64,000 bases of DNA, from positions 32,152,003 through 32,216,002 of the forward strand of contig NC_059075.1 of NCBI RefSeq assembly GCF_020497125.1. The letters are read 5' to 3'. A program made the position numbers and the translations under genes. Origin of the DNA: Mauremys mutica. Lineage: Eukaryota > Chordata > Testudines > Geoemydidae. The notes under the pieces were generated by a model. That model searched no databases and was not told where the DNA came from. It saw only the letters and a program-made list of their open reading frames with translations. Below, piece by piece: positions 32,150-42,713 of the stretch (the stretch's first letter is position 1; every line of letters begins with the position of its first letter).

Positions 32150-34162
32150 TGTCATCTTCTGGTTGTAGAGGTTTGAATTCCTAGGGACTGGAGAGTTGCC
32201 CTTGAATCTTTCATTGAATGAAGTACTTTGTTCATCGTGGAGACAAAGAGTTTGTCACCGTTGAATGTAAAATCTTCAATGGTACTCTGGACCTCTCGAG
32301 GAAAGGAAGAGGAGGAGAGCCATGAAACTTGGTGCATCACCACTACTGTAGCAATGGATCTTGCTGCAGTACTGGCTACATCAAGGGCCACTTGAAGAGC
32401 GGTACGTGAGATCATTTGTCCCTCGGAAACTAAATTGTTGTTTCTTTTCTTCTGGAATGTCATCAATAAAGTCCATGAATTTATTGTAATTTTTGTGGTC
32501 ATATTTTGCCAGAATGGCAGTATAATTAGGAATGCGAAATTGTAACATGGAAGATGCATATACTTTATGTCTGAGCAGATCTAATCGCTTACTGTCCTTG
32601 TTGGATGGGGTGGAGCAGGGAAACTAGTGTTTGGTCTTTTGGTTGGCTGTGTTTACTGCCAGCGAGTTTGGCGCTGGATGAGTGAAAAGGAATTCAGAGC
32701 CCTTGGAAGGGATGAAGTACTTCTGGTTTGCTCACTTACAGGTAGGTAGACTCGTAGCGGGAGTCTGCCAGATGGCTGTAGTAGGTTCCAAAAGGGCTGC
32801 GTTGATCGGTACTGCAATCCAAGAAGAAGAAGAGGGCTGCAGGATGTCTGTTAACTCATGCTACTGCTCAGGAACCTCCTCCAAGCTAATTCTTAACTTA
32901 CTGGCAACTCTTTTGAAAAGGTCTTGAAATTTTGAGAAGTCATCCTAAGATATCGGAGGAGGAGGAAGTAAGGCTTCATCAGGTGTAACAACTGGTCTAC
33001 TGGGTTGGAGGTAGGTCGTGATTGATCCTGCAGTTGTGACAGTGCTGCCTGGTGCCTTATGTCACTGGCAGGTTCGTCAACTGGCAGTGCTGGGCAAGTG
33101 TTGTGCCTGGCTGTGGTGGCATAGCGAGTGTGGTCTCGAGGATAAGATGCCCATGGAGCCCAATATTGCCACGGTGATGGGAAGGGCATGGGTGATGCCA
33201 TCCGGGGTTTACACACCACGGGGCAGAATCCTGAGAGTAGGACCTGAGGTAATTTTTCTATGACCTCTATTGATTGGGGTCTGAGGACAGGAGATTTGAA
33301 ATGATGAAAATTCCCCCTCTAGTCCAGATTCCTCATCACTGGAGGAAGGCTGTCCAGACCCTCACTGAGCATTTGGAGAGAAGTAGGTATTAAGTAGGGG
33401 TGACTGCAGGATAGGGGACACCAGCAGGTGACTGCGTAAATTGCAGTGCCGGAGCCCCTCTGTGAGGTGAGGGCTGTGCAAGAGGAATCTGGTATGAAGA
33501 AAGGTTCCTCTCCTCTGGTGTCTTGAGCCTTGTTTCAGTGCCGGACAGCTCAGCGGGTGATGGTGCTGGGAGAGCAATAATAGCCTGCAGGGTGTCAGGC
33601 ATGTCAACATATGTTGGCACCGCTTCTGTCGCAGTGCTGAACGGTACTGTGAGAGAGGCAGGCAACTGGGAGCATGAAGCCTCAGCATCGGAGCTCCGTG
33701 CTATCGCTGCAGCCACAGGTGAGTTTCGTGTGGCACCGGAGGAGCCCAGCACATCAAAAGTGCTCAGCTGGGGAAGCACCAGGAGGGAGTTTGTAGACCT
33801 GCCCAGAGAGGTCTTCTCCCGTAAAGTACCCTTTGCGGGTGAGAGAGGGTGCCATTTTTTTAAGGTTTTCTTGTCTTTCTTTGAGGCGAGACGGGGGAGG
33901 GGCTGCAGCATGCAGTGGAGTCGGCACCCGGGTCTGAAGCTGACCCTAAGGACTTCTAGAGGAGGAGCAGTTTTAATCTCAGTTCCCTGTCCTTACATGC
34001 CCTGGATTTTAGCTTGCTGCAGTGGGCACATTTTTTGGGAATGTGGGAGTCCCCCAAACATTTTATGCAGTTTGAATGGCCATCTGAGAGAGGGATGGCA
34101 TCATTGCAGGTAGAGCAGCGCTTAAAGCCTGGGGAACCAGGCATGTCGGAAGCGGCTGCCAC
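32150..34162 (-). pseudogene. DIRS Gag-like region
   Basis: The frame starting at 34162 has a Cys-rich stretch, 'KRCSTCNDAIPLSDGHSNCIKCLGDSHIPKKCAHC', recognisable as the zinc-binding N-terminus of DIRS Gag-like proteins. Downstream pieces in shifted frames are a Ser/Pro-rich region (33390-33911), 'WQYWAPWASYP' (about 33130-33190), and 'DFTFNGDKLFVSTMNKVLHSMKDSRATLQSLGI' (32165-32280), which matches the usual Gag C-terminal part by eye. The region is broken by several frameshifts. Confidence 0.7.
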
Positions 34163-34485
34163 TGACAGGAATGAGAAGTGGGGTTTTTTTGTTTGTTAAT
34201 TTTTTTAGAGAGAAAAAGATAGAAGAAGTGATATCTAAGTACTACTGGTAAAATACTAACTAACAAGGAAGGTATTTGAACAAAGGGAGAGAAAAGTCTC
34301 TAACGAGTCTGCTGAGCTTCGTCTCAGGCTGGGGACGGTAGAGAAGGAACTTAGGAGACTGGTTGCGCACACGTACTATTAAGGTACACTCAGCATGGGG
34401 GGGCAGGCTCTGCACATGCACGACTGGTACGAGTACTGCTGTCAAAATCTCCGAGCGAAGGCACAGGGACGCAGCAACACCTGGA

Positions 34486-34520
34486 TGGAGCACCCACAGG
34501 GACATCTCTCGAAGAAGAAT
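34486..34520 (-). repeat. DIRS right terminal repeat
   Basis: Plus strand 'tggagcacccacagggacatctctcgaagaagaa'-type end; inverse copy at 28784-28819 and direct copy at 28721-28752. This is the 5' end relative to the coding strand. Confidence 0.75.
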
Positions 34521-34530
34521 TCTATGTCCC

Positions 34531-34923
34531 CGCTACATGTCCAGTAAGATTCCCATCTAGCATTTAAAGGCATATTAATTGTCTCCATTGCATGACCTTT
34601 GCATCACAAATGGATCCTTCTCAGCTCTCCATACTTTATCAGGTTTTGCTGTAGGGCTGCCACATTTATTTCTCTTCTAGATTTTCATTTGGACATGACA
34701 TGACATGAGATTTCATTTGGAGATAACAGAAATAATACTCAGCAAAATAATTTGTTTTAATATGAGAGTGAGTTTAATGATTGTAAAAGTGGGAGAAATG
34801 GCATTGGCCTGATCCAAGCATAAGGCACATAGGAGCTATGAAAGCTTCCTATCCACAGCTCTGACAGTGCACCATCTTCCTGACTTCAACATGTCTGCTG
34901 TTGCAGTTTGTGATCAGAGATCT
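34531..34923. other. No recognised feature
   Basis: Sequence between the DIRS end and a hAT element. No motif was seen. Confidence 0.4.
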
Positions 34924-34931
34924 AATTGAGC

Positions 34932-35430
34932 CAGGGCCGCCCAGAGGATTCCGGGGGCCCGGGGTCTTCAGCGGCGGGGGGCCCTTCCGTTCCGGGACCC
35001 GCCACCGAAGGATCCCTGAAGACCTGCGGTGGGGGCCCCCCGCCGCCGAATTACCGCCGAAGCGGGAACCGCCGCCGAAGTGCAGCTCGGTCTTCGGCGG
35101 TAATTCGGTGGCGGGGGGCCCCCGCCGCGGGTCTTCGGGGCACTTCGGCGGCGGGTCCCGGAATGGAAGGGCCCCCCGCCGCCGAATTACCGCCAAAGAC
35201 CGAGCTGAACTTTGGCGGCGGGACCCGCTCTGTCTTCGGCGGTAATTCGCCAGCAGGGGGTCCTTCCGCCCCGGAGCGGAAGCTCCTGTGCCCGGCCCCG
35301 CAAGAGTTTTCTGGGCCCCCCGGAGCGAGTGAGGGACCCCACTCCAGGGCCCCCGAAAAACTCTGGTGGGGGCCCCTTGGGGCTCGGGGCCTGGGGCAAA
35401 TTGCCCCTCTTGCCCCCCCGGGCGGCCCTG
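34932..35430. mobile_element. hAT element with repeated inverted core (499 bp)
   Basis: The ends are CAGGGCCGCCCAGAGGA and an inverse ending GGGCGGCCCTG. The flanks carry an exact 8-bp duplication, AATTGAGC (34924-34931 and 35431-35438). The interior alternates 'gccgccgaattaccgccgaag' and its inverse 'cttcggcggtaattcg' at least twice, interspersed with 'cgggacccgc' and 'ggggcccc'. Long open frames on all strands here arise from the GC-rich palindromes and are not genes. Confidence 0.92.
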
Positions 35431-35438
35431 AATTGAGC

Positions 35439-35760
35439 TGAATTGAGCCAAATGCTTGTGGAGGTTTTGCTATGTTAATAAACAGGACTAGTGTCATGTA
35501 GAGGATTAACGGGTACATACATGGTCCCATGTAGCTTAACTGGGTATTAGTGAGTGAGTGGGTGGGTGGGGAATATGAATAGTGAAGACAGAGGATGTAG
35601 GAGGCTAATGTTGAATACAAATGGCCTGAGGCAGAAAATTTAGATCTGGATCCAAACTTACCCCAAGTTTTGAGGTTGTTCAGATCAAGGGCTTTTGGGT
35701 CATGCAGCATGCATGGTAGGCTAAGGAACTCTCTCAATGCTGTAGCCCTTGTGGTAGCTC
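35439..35760. other. No recognised feature
   Basis: Short stretch between two hAT elements. It carries a second 'aattgagc' copy directly after the duplication (35441-35448) and nothing else notable. Confidence 0.4.
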
Positions 35761-35768
35761 ATTTACAC

Positions 35769-36167
35769 CAGTGGCTCTGAACCTTTCCAGACTACTGTAC
35801 CCCTTTCAGGTGTCTGATTTGTCTCGTGTATTGCCAAGTTTCACCTCACTTAAAAAGTATTTGCTTACAAAATCAAACATAAAAATACAAAAGTGACACC
35901 GCACACTATTACTGAAAAATTGCTTACTTTCTCATTTTTATCATATAACTATAAAATAAATCAATTGGAATATAAATGTTGTATTTACATATATTGTATA
36001 ATATATAGAGCAGTATAAACAAGTCATTGTATGAAATTTTAGTTTGTACTGATTTTGCTACTGCTTTTTCTGTAGCCTTTTGTAAAACTATGCAAATATC
36101 TAGATGCATCCCCAGAAGACCTCTGTGTAGCCCCAGAGGTACACATACACCTGGTTGAGAACCACTG
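35769..36167. mobile_element. hAT element (399 bp)
   Basis: Left end CAGTGGCTCTGAACC and right end GGTTGAGAACCACTG are inverted repeats with a few changes. The flanking 8-mers ATTTACAC (35761-35768) and ATTTATAC (36168-36175) match at seven of eight positions. The interior is AT-rich ('ataaaatacaaaagtgac', 'tgtatttacatatattgtataat') with no coding capacity. The ends resemble the 'cagtggttctcaacc' hAT group found widely in amniotes. Confidence 0.88.
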
Positions 36168-36175
36168 ATTTATAC

Positions 36176-37676
36176 TGTTGGTCTGCTTTGTACTTTTCAC
36201 CCAGGACAAGATTTGAACCCAGAGCTGTAGCTACTAACTACCACTCCCTACTGGCTTTGCTTTTCATACCCAGCCTGATTGGCCTTCCATGTTTGTGTCT
36301 CATACCCCTGCTAAATGGTCTTCCATGTTTGGTAACAGTTGCTTTCCAAAGAGACATTTCTTTTATGTCCCTACTCACAGGAAAGTTTGAGAAAGCAGAG
36401 CTCTTTCTGCAGTTACTGCAGATACTGGCAGAGCTCCACTCTAGAGAAACCTGAAGTGGCATCACTAAATTTCCCCTCAACTGAGTGTTGCTATGGGAAA
36501 CAATATACAGGAGAACGCATGCTAATGGCAGAGAAAGCCAGAGGGATGAAAGGAGAACAACAGCCCAGCAGGAGCAGCTCTCTCAAAGCTAGTATAATTG
36601 CTAGCTGGTCTAACATCAGTACAGGCAGACTAGCAGCTGTTGGAGTGAATTGCAGGCAGCACACCATGGCCTTGAAGTCACCACTCAGCCCTGGCAGAAG
36701 ATTGGGGCACTTGTACTTCCCAATTGCCTAAGCAAATGGGGTTGGTTATTTCTCTGAGGATGGAGAGCAGATGACCCCTTCAGGCGGAAGGTGGTGTGGA
36801 GTGAAGGAACAGATAAGCCAGCTCAGCATGTTCCTGTGCTGCTGCCTTTCCTCCTGTGCCTGAGTTTATCTGAGGCAGTGCTGCCTGTGGTGATGAAATG
36901 ACTATTGCCTCCTTCAAGTCTAGCAGAGCACAATTAAATTTGGTTCATTTTTTACGACCAGAGAGACTTGTTTTTTGTCTCCCAAGGCAATTGCAGAATC
37001 TCTGACAGGCCTATACAGATGATGGGACAAACCAGATTAACATTAGCATTTTATCTTCTGAGAGAAAGGCTACGAATATGGAAAAGAATAAATAACCTTC
37101 TATTGATTAGAATCATTTGTGCTTTAACATTGAAAGAATAAATACAAAACTGAGCGACGTTCATCCCTATGTGGACCAGTCTGTCAGCAATAGTCTACTC
37201 TTGTATTTAGAGTTCTAAGATGCAAGCTGGAACCACGCACGCTTACCTCCTCTCCTCAGTTCTGGGAACCATTCCTCATTCCTGTGCCCACAAGGCTCTG
37301 GAACTCCACTGAATGCATCTGTGAAACTCTGATGCCTTTTGCTTTCTCTGTTCTGCTGGGGACAGTTTAGAGAATTTGCTTTCTCTCCTCAAGCCCCTCT
37401 TACTCCTCTTCCTCTATCTTTGCCCCCACCTATCTAACACAGTGGATGTGGGGATTTTATTCTCTTGCAGAGAGCATGAGCCAGCTGTGTGTAAGTTGGG
37501 GAATGGTCCTGCTATCGTGAGGAACTTTCCTGGCTGATATACTACCCTGGTGGAATTGGCTAGCGAAAAGATCTGAGTCCTCGTTCCCACTCCCTTTACC
37601 CAAAGGCCTGCCTGACCTCGAGGACTCCCCTTCCACTCACCTGTGTGGCAGTCTGGTGGGAGTCAACCCCCAATCT
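36176..37676. other. No recognised feature
   Basis: About 1.5 kb of ordinary sequence. Short frames have no recognisable domain. Confidence 0.4.
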
Positions 37677-38600
37677 TGTCATAGTAACTTAGGACAGGGA
37701 CTAGGGTGTCCCCACTCCGGGGTGCTCTCTCCGCACTGGATGTGGCCGTGACCCACTGGTCATTACATATAGTTCAAAGCAAATACAATTTATTAAACAG
37801 CAACCAATTAAAAACAAGGAAAAAATGTGAAAGATTAAAGGAAACAAGTAATCCCACTCTGTGGGCATGGGGGAAACCACAAACAGCTGTCTCTGGAATG
37901 TAAGGGAAGTTCACAGTCTGTTCCTCACACACCCCAGGCCTCCTTCCCAGGCCCTGGCTGTGCTGCAGGGATGCCACGAGTTGGACATTTGCTCTGGTGG
38001 TGGCTACATGCCTTCAGGCTCTAGGTGGCAGGACCCTTCTTCCCAGCGTTGACCCTCCTGTCGGGGTCATGATCCTGCTCCAAGTTCAGCCTGAAAGACT
38101 TCTTGGCTGGTAGCGTTTCCCTGCTCTGGGCCCTCTGCCCAGGGTCCCCCTCTCCCCAGCTGCTCACCGCACTCAGCTCCAGACTGCTCCAGCTACAGCT
38201 CCACCTTGACTCAGCTTTGCTGCTGCTGCTCTGCCTCCAGCTCAGCTCCCTGGGCTGCTCCTCTGGCCCTGGCTGCAGTGGCTCTGTTTCCAGCACAGCT
38301 CTACTCTGTGGGCTGCTTCTCTGGCTCTCTCTAGCTCTATCTGCTGCTCTCTCCTTAGTTCAGTCCCTCTGGCCAGGCAGCTCCAGATCACATGGAGGAC
38401 CAGGCCCTGCACTCCTGACTGCCTGGTTGGCCTGTGTGCCTTGTCAATCTGTCTGACCTGGAGCATTGGCCTCTCTCCATTGGCCCTGGGGACTGCCAGT
38501 CTTGATTTCTCATTGGCCCTTCCCCTTTCTTTTGGTACTGGGAGAGGACCAACCAAAAAAACACACTTAGTTTCAGCCAGGGGCCAACAGTCCCCTTACA
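37677..38600 (-). mobile_element. Putative LTR (about 924 bp)
   Basis: On the minus strand it starts TGTAAGGGGACTGTTGG at 38600 and could end ..ATGACA near 37677. It has a polyadenylation signal AATAAA (complement at about 37790) roughly 110 bp before that end, as expected for the R-U5 part of an LTR. A TTGGGGGTTGACTCCC stretch follows but is a poor match to common primer sites. I saw neither internal retroviral genes nor a second copy, so it may be a solo LTR. The class is not certain. Confidence 0.5.
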
Positions 38601-39057
38601 TGTGCATTGCCCTGAGATGGTGCATGAGTGATTTAAAGAGGGCTAAATAGTCAATCAGGACATTACTATTTTTCTTAACTTTATCTTCTTACGCACCTCA
38701 CATGGCTGCTGCTGCCTCATTGCCCCTCTGACTAAAAAAATTATGTTGTTTGTTGTTCTAGTTCTCCTCAGAATCTCTGTTTCCTTCCTCCATTGGCAGG
38801 TACCCATCAACTCACTAGAGGAGGAGTAAACTTGGAACATTTTAAAATGAGACATGCAGGCCTTATTCACATAATTTCCAACTGACTTCATTGGAGATTT
38901 TTGTAAATGAAGTCTGCATGGGGGCTGCTGTTAAAAATATTGCTAACCCTCCCTCTTCATACACAGTCTAACACGCATCAGCGTGATTATCTGCAAACAT
39001 CTTTCAGCTTAGATGTTGTTCTTCCTTATAAATGAAGTTCAAAAAGCCTAGTACTGG
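38601..39057. other. No recognised feature
   Basis: No motif was seen between the putative LTR and the ERV remnant. Confidence 0.4.
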
Positions 39058-39450
39058 TGTAACCCACACACCTCCAGGGTGTGGTGTTCTGTCCCATCTA
39101 GTAGCACCACTTAGAGAGAGAGAGAGATTAATGAACGACAAAGAGTCCTGTCCTAACAGATATATTGGAGCATAAGCTTTTGTGGGTGAATACCCACTTC
39201 GTCAGATGCACGAAAGTTTATGCTCCAATACGTCTATTAGTCTATAAGGCGCTACAGGACTCTTTGTCGCTTTTTACAGATCCAGACTAACACGGCTACC
39301 CCTCTGATACCAGAGATTAATGAGTTTGTTCTACAGCCTTAGCTAACAGCCAGGTGTTTTTTAGCTCATGCTGTAGAGGCTCATGCATTAAGCTCCAGAA
39401 GTCCCAGGTTTAATCCGTCCCACCGACAACCAGGGTCTGTCGGCGTTACA
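39058..39450 (+). repeat. ERV 5' LTR, with a PLE-derived insertion
   Basis: Starts TGTAACCCACACACCTCC and ends GGCGTTACA. Removing the 177-bp insertion at 39135-39311 and one 12-bp duplication leaves about 204 bp, similar to the other two copies. It shares 'gtggtgttctgtcccatctagt', 'ctacagccttagcta', 'tagctcatg.tgtagaggct' and a 'ggttt(a/g)atcc' word with them. Confidence 0.8.
39135..39311 (+). mobile_element. Short PLE copy with 5' inversion (177 bp)
   Basis: Flanked by an exact 12-bp duplication, AGAGATTAATGA (39123-39134 and 39312-39323). The right half reads in PLE sense through 'ttatagactaat'-type text (reversed blocks) to the PLE terminus 'ggctacccctctgatac'. The left half is inverted and can pair with it ('gacaaagagtcctgt' against 'acaggactctttgtc'; 'attggagcataa' against 'ttatgctccaat'). 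The terminus matches 18962-18998 of the full PLE. Short 5'-truncated copies with an inverted 5' part are a known outcome of this kind of retrotransposition. Confidence 0.8.
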
Positions 39451-39452
39451 AG

Positions 39453-39470
39453 TGGGGGCTCATCCGGGAT
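39453..39470 (+). promoter_or_regulatory. Proline-tRNA primer-binding site
   Basis: TGGGGGCTCATCCGGGAT, starting two bases after the LTR end, matches the complement of the proline tRNA 3' end at 17 of 18 positions (A for G at position 10). This identifies the upstream block as a 5' LTR and sets the orientation as plus. Confidence 0.85.
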
Positions 39471-39524
39471 TTCAACTGGGAAGTCTCTGAAGCTTGGGAT
39501 GCACTTCCACAGCTAGGGGACGTA

Positions 39525-39712
39525 TGTATCCCACACACCTCCTACGTGTGGTGTTCTGTCCCATCTAGTGGCACAGAGACCACTTAGAGACAAGATAAAA
39601 TGAGTCTGCTCTACAGCCTTAGCTAAGAGCCAGTTGGCTTTTAGCTCATGCAGTAGAGGCTTATGCACTAAGCTCTAGAGGTCCCCGGTTTGATCCTGCC
39701 TGCAGCATTACA
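39525..39712 (+). repeat. ERV 3' LTR
   Basis: Begins TGTATCCCACACACCTCC and ends CAGCATTACA (188 bp). Like the other copies it contains a tRNA-like stretch: 'tagctcatgcagtagaggctt' resembles an A box and 'ggtttgatcc' a B box. The polypurine tract expected before a 3' LTR is reduced to 'ctaggggacg'. Confidence 0.78.
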
Positions 39713-40469
39713 CTAGTGATATCTGAACTCATCTATGCCTGTAGGGTAGACGTGTGGCTAATATGAAACATTGGTCACATCTTTGAGTCTCCAACAATCA
39801 GATGCACATGGATAGCAGTGGATTCATTCTCCAGAATATAGAATTGTACATATTGGATTCTACCCACCTATCTGAGATATATTAAAGCAGTCTTACCAAG
39901 TCAGTCTTCTTGCAAATACAACAAATTCACTTTTTTGAACACTCATTCACATTAAACTAAAATCTACTAGGTTCTCATTCAGCCAGTCTCTATTCATTCA
40001 CAGCTTTGACATTCATGCTTTGTGACACTTCTTTTTAAGACAGGACATTGACTGAGAAATGCAAGAATTTACCATGAGGTTTCCAAGCAGCTTTTTAATG
40101 TACACCATTTGATTCTTTCCCCACATTCCTAGGGGATATAGTGAAGCTTTCTCACAGGATGTGTCCCACTAGAATCTCCATTTTTTACCTGAGCTCAACT
40201 TTCAGAAATTCAAATGTCACATCAGCAACTTCCACATCTTCAAGTCTCCACTTATTCTCTTGCATCTTTAAACAGGGACCTAAAAAACTTGAAACCTCAT
40301 GGAAAACTGACATGTTCTCATTAGACATATTTCTGCCTACAGACAAAATCCAATTTCTTTCGGCATTCCTCTTTCTTCACTTTCTTTTAACAGAAGCACA
40401 TTTGTTTGAAAATAATCTAGTTTCCTAAATGCTCATCTATTCCTGTCACGTGAAGTCATAAGCCTCTCT
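39713..40469. other. No recognised feature
   Basis: AT-rich, no motif or repeat edge seen. Confidence 0.4.
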
Positions 40470-40477
40470 CTCTAGGG

Positions 40478-40810
40478 CAGGGATTGGCAACCTTTGGCAC
40501 GGGGCCTGTCAGGGAAAGCCGCTGGCAGCCCGGGCAAGTTTGTTTACCTGCAGCGTCCGCAGGTTTGGCAAATCACAGCTCCCACTGGCTGCGGTTTGCC
40601 ATCTCAGGCCAATAGGGGCTGTGGGAAGTGGCACGGGCCGAGGGATGTGCTGGCCACCGCTTCCCACAGCCCTTATTGACCTGGAGCTGCGAACCATGGC
40701 CAGTGGGAGCTGCGATCGGCTGAACCTGCAGATGCTGCAGGTAAACAAACCGCCCCGGCCCACCAGTGGATTTCCCTGATGGGCCGCATGCCAAAGGTTG
40801 CCAATCCCTG
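40478..40810. mobile_element. hAT MITE (333 bp)
   Basis: The ends are CAGGGATTGGCAACCTTTGGCA and the inverse TGCCAAAGGTTGCCAATCCCTG. Flanking 8-mers CTCTAGGG (40470-40477) and CTCTATGG (40811-40818) match at seven of eight. The interior is a long inverted repeat around 'gtttgtttacctgcagcgtccgcaggttt', shared with 4730-5010. Several frames are open on both strands as palindrome artefacts. Confidence 0.93.
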
Positions 40811-40818
40811 CTCTATGG

Positions 40819-41449
40819 CATCCCACCTAGGTGCATAGCAATTAACCATGATGTCACACATAGAGGATTATGACTTTAGTTGGGGAATAAGAAGTAGGAG
40901 CAGGTTAGTATTATTACTTTCTTAAGAGTTAACACTTTTGTTTTTAAAACTTCTCCTCACTAGCATGCTAGAGATGCTATGGAACATAATAAAAAGAAAT
41001 TAAAAACATGCACATGAATAAGACTCTGCCTTTTTTATATTTTGAAAGAATTTGGTTTTGGCACACTGGTTATGATATAGTCCTTGGGAGGGAGGAAGGG
41101 AAGGAATAATTAAGACAGAAAATTTCTGGTAAGGATGTCTAACATGTCACATTTTAGTCCATGCAAGAAAATTACAGCAATACAACGTGGCCACTGAGAA
41201 TTTAAACAGATGAGATTCAGAAAACTGGAACTTGCCCCCTTGTGCAAAGCAAACTTTTATTATTGTATATTCCTGATGCCTCAGAATTGTGACACTGATT
41301 GTTCTGCACTGCAGGGTGACTCCCAGGGTGGTTGTATTGAACTCCTGCTAAAAGATACCTCCTTCTGGCAGGACAGGAGGAATTATAACCCCGGCTGTGA
41401 AATGTGTGTCTTGATCTGCAGGGCTGCGGACCACAGGGTGAAAACCACT
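40819..41449. other. No recognised feature
   Basis: AT-rich sequence. 'accacagggtgaaaaccactgg' near 41430-41450 resembles a decayed hAT end but has no partner. Confidence 0.4.
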
Positions 41450-41708
41450 GGTCTACACTGCAACTGGGAATGAGCCTCCCAGCCTCGGTAGACAGGCGCG
41501 TGTTAGAGTGCTAACAATGGCAGTGTGGGTGTTGCAGCTCTGGCAAAGACCTGGACTAGACAGCTGAACTCAGACCCAGCAGATCAGGTGGGCTTGAGAG
41601 ACCAGGCTGCAATCTCCACCCTGCTATTTTTAGCATACTAGCTCAAGCCCCAATGCAAGTCCATTTTGCGCTGGAAGGCTCGTTCCCAGCTATAGTATAA
41701 ACATACCC
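41450..41708. mobile_element. Harbinger-type MITE, degenerate
   Basis: Left part 'ggtctacactgcaactggg' and right end 'gctatagtataaacataccc' followed by TTA (41709-41711). The left edge and duplication are not clear. Confidence 0.55.
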
Positions 41709-42682
41709 TTAGGGGTCAGCAACCCTGTGACAACGTGCAGGGGTACTAGGAGAATAAGAAATTTGACTTCGCCTTTAAAAAGAAAAAAAAGAATGGTGGT
41801 TGACTGCACATTCAGATAATAATTGGCTTTGTGATCCAGATAAAATGCATTGGATCCTCAGATACACAGGCACAACTTCCTCTTGGATGCAAGCTCAAAA
41901 GGTGAATGCTTGAGAATATTATGATTGCACTGAAAACAGAAGGGTAAATGAATGAAACTATTTTGTAAGCCTCACTATAATGAACACTTAGTAGCAGCTG
42001 CTATAATTACAATAACTGATTATAGCTTTTACATTTAGGTTGCTTAACAATATAAGAATACTTCACATAAAGTCACTAACACAAATTTAACATAAGAAGG
42101 TCTTAATCCGGCAAAGATTTTCATGTGTTTAATGTTTTGGACTAGGAATAGTCCAATTGTCTTCAGGTCAAGTCAAAGTTGAATGCCTGTGTAAGTCTTT
42201 GCAGGATAGGAGCCTGAATGATACACAGTTATTCAGTATCAGTAATTACTTTCAATACACTTAACTACCAGAGAATAGTCTGGCTTTTTTATTTTAATGG
42301 TAAAGCAATTTGACTGATTTTTTTTTTAATGATGGGCTAAATTCATCCCTGGTGCAATTCCACTGAAGTCGTCATCAGTTACACCAGGGACAAATGTAAC
42401 CCATTTAGCTTAAAATAAATGGTCATTTCAAAAGTCAGCTGTTTTTAAAACTTCCAGATTTCTATATCATTGCTACTAGTAAAATATTAGATTATTACAA
42501 TTGTGGCAAAAAATGAACAAACCTATATATTTTCACTATTTGTGCTTTTTGTATATTTTCTGCATTTCTCCTAACTTGCAGTGAAAACAGGCATCAGTTT
42601 TGCTTTTACTTGTAGATAGGTTCTCATGTATCAATACAATCCTGCAAGATTTTGGTTACAAACACTGCAGATGAATACTCAT

Positions 42683-42713
<31 letters not shown>

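Larger units (their letters stand above)
28620..34530 (-). mobile_element. DIRS-type tyrosine-recombinase retrotransposon, decayed
   Basis: On the minus strand, from right to left: a terminal repeat (34486-34520), a Gag-like region with a Cys-rich stretch (34162 to about 32150), RT (about 31690-31300), RNase H (31063-30200, split by a SINE) and a tyrosine recombinase (about 30050-28890). Inverted and direct copies of the terminal repeat follow at 28721-28820. DIRS elements differ from LTR elements in using a tyrosine recombinase instead of an integrase. Many frameshifts and stops, and a YLND in place of the usual Y-x-D-D at the RT active site, show that it is dead. The left edge is approximate. 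Confidence 0.85.
39058..39712 (+). mobile_element. Internally deleted ERV: LTR, primer site, LTR
   Basis: Two related LTR-like blocks flank a 74-bp leader, at 39058-39450 (which contains an insertion) and 39525-39712. The upstream block ends ..GTTACA and is followed by a strong match to a proline-tRNA primer-binding site. The downstream block starts TGTATCCCACACACCTCC. No internal gene survives. A third, solo copy is at 53005-53202. Proline primer sites are typical of gamma-like (class I) endogenous retroviruses. I found no convincing flanking duplication at this copy. Confidence 0.8.

Noticed and set aside
34849..35737. Open frames of 114-228 residues on both strands
   Set aside because: They are produced by the GC-rich palindromic interior of the hAT element at 34932-35430.
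36155..36731. Possible exons (Leu-rich and Ser-rich frames)
   Set aside because: No conserved motif, the first overlaps a hAT end, and splice-site words alone are not evidence.
38103..38456. A Leu/Ser-rich frame resembling a signal peptide or membrane protein
   Set aside because: It lies inside the putative LTR and its composition reflects 'ctgctctg' and 'cagctc' runs. No homologous domain was recognised.
39360..39430. A tRNA gene
   Set aside because: The A- and B-box-like words are present, but no full acceptor stem was found and the same block recurs in two other LTR copies.
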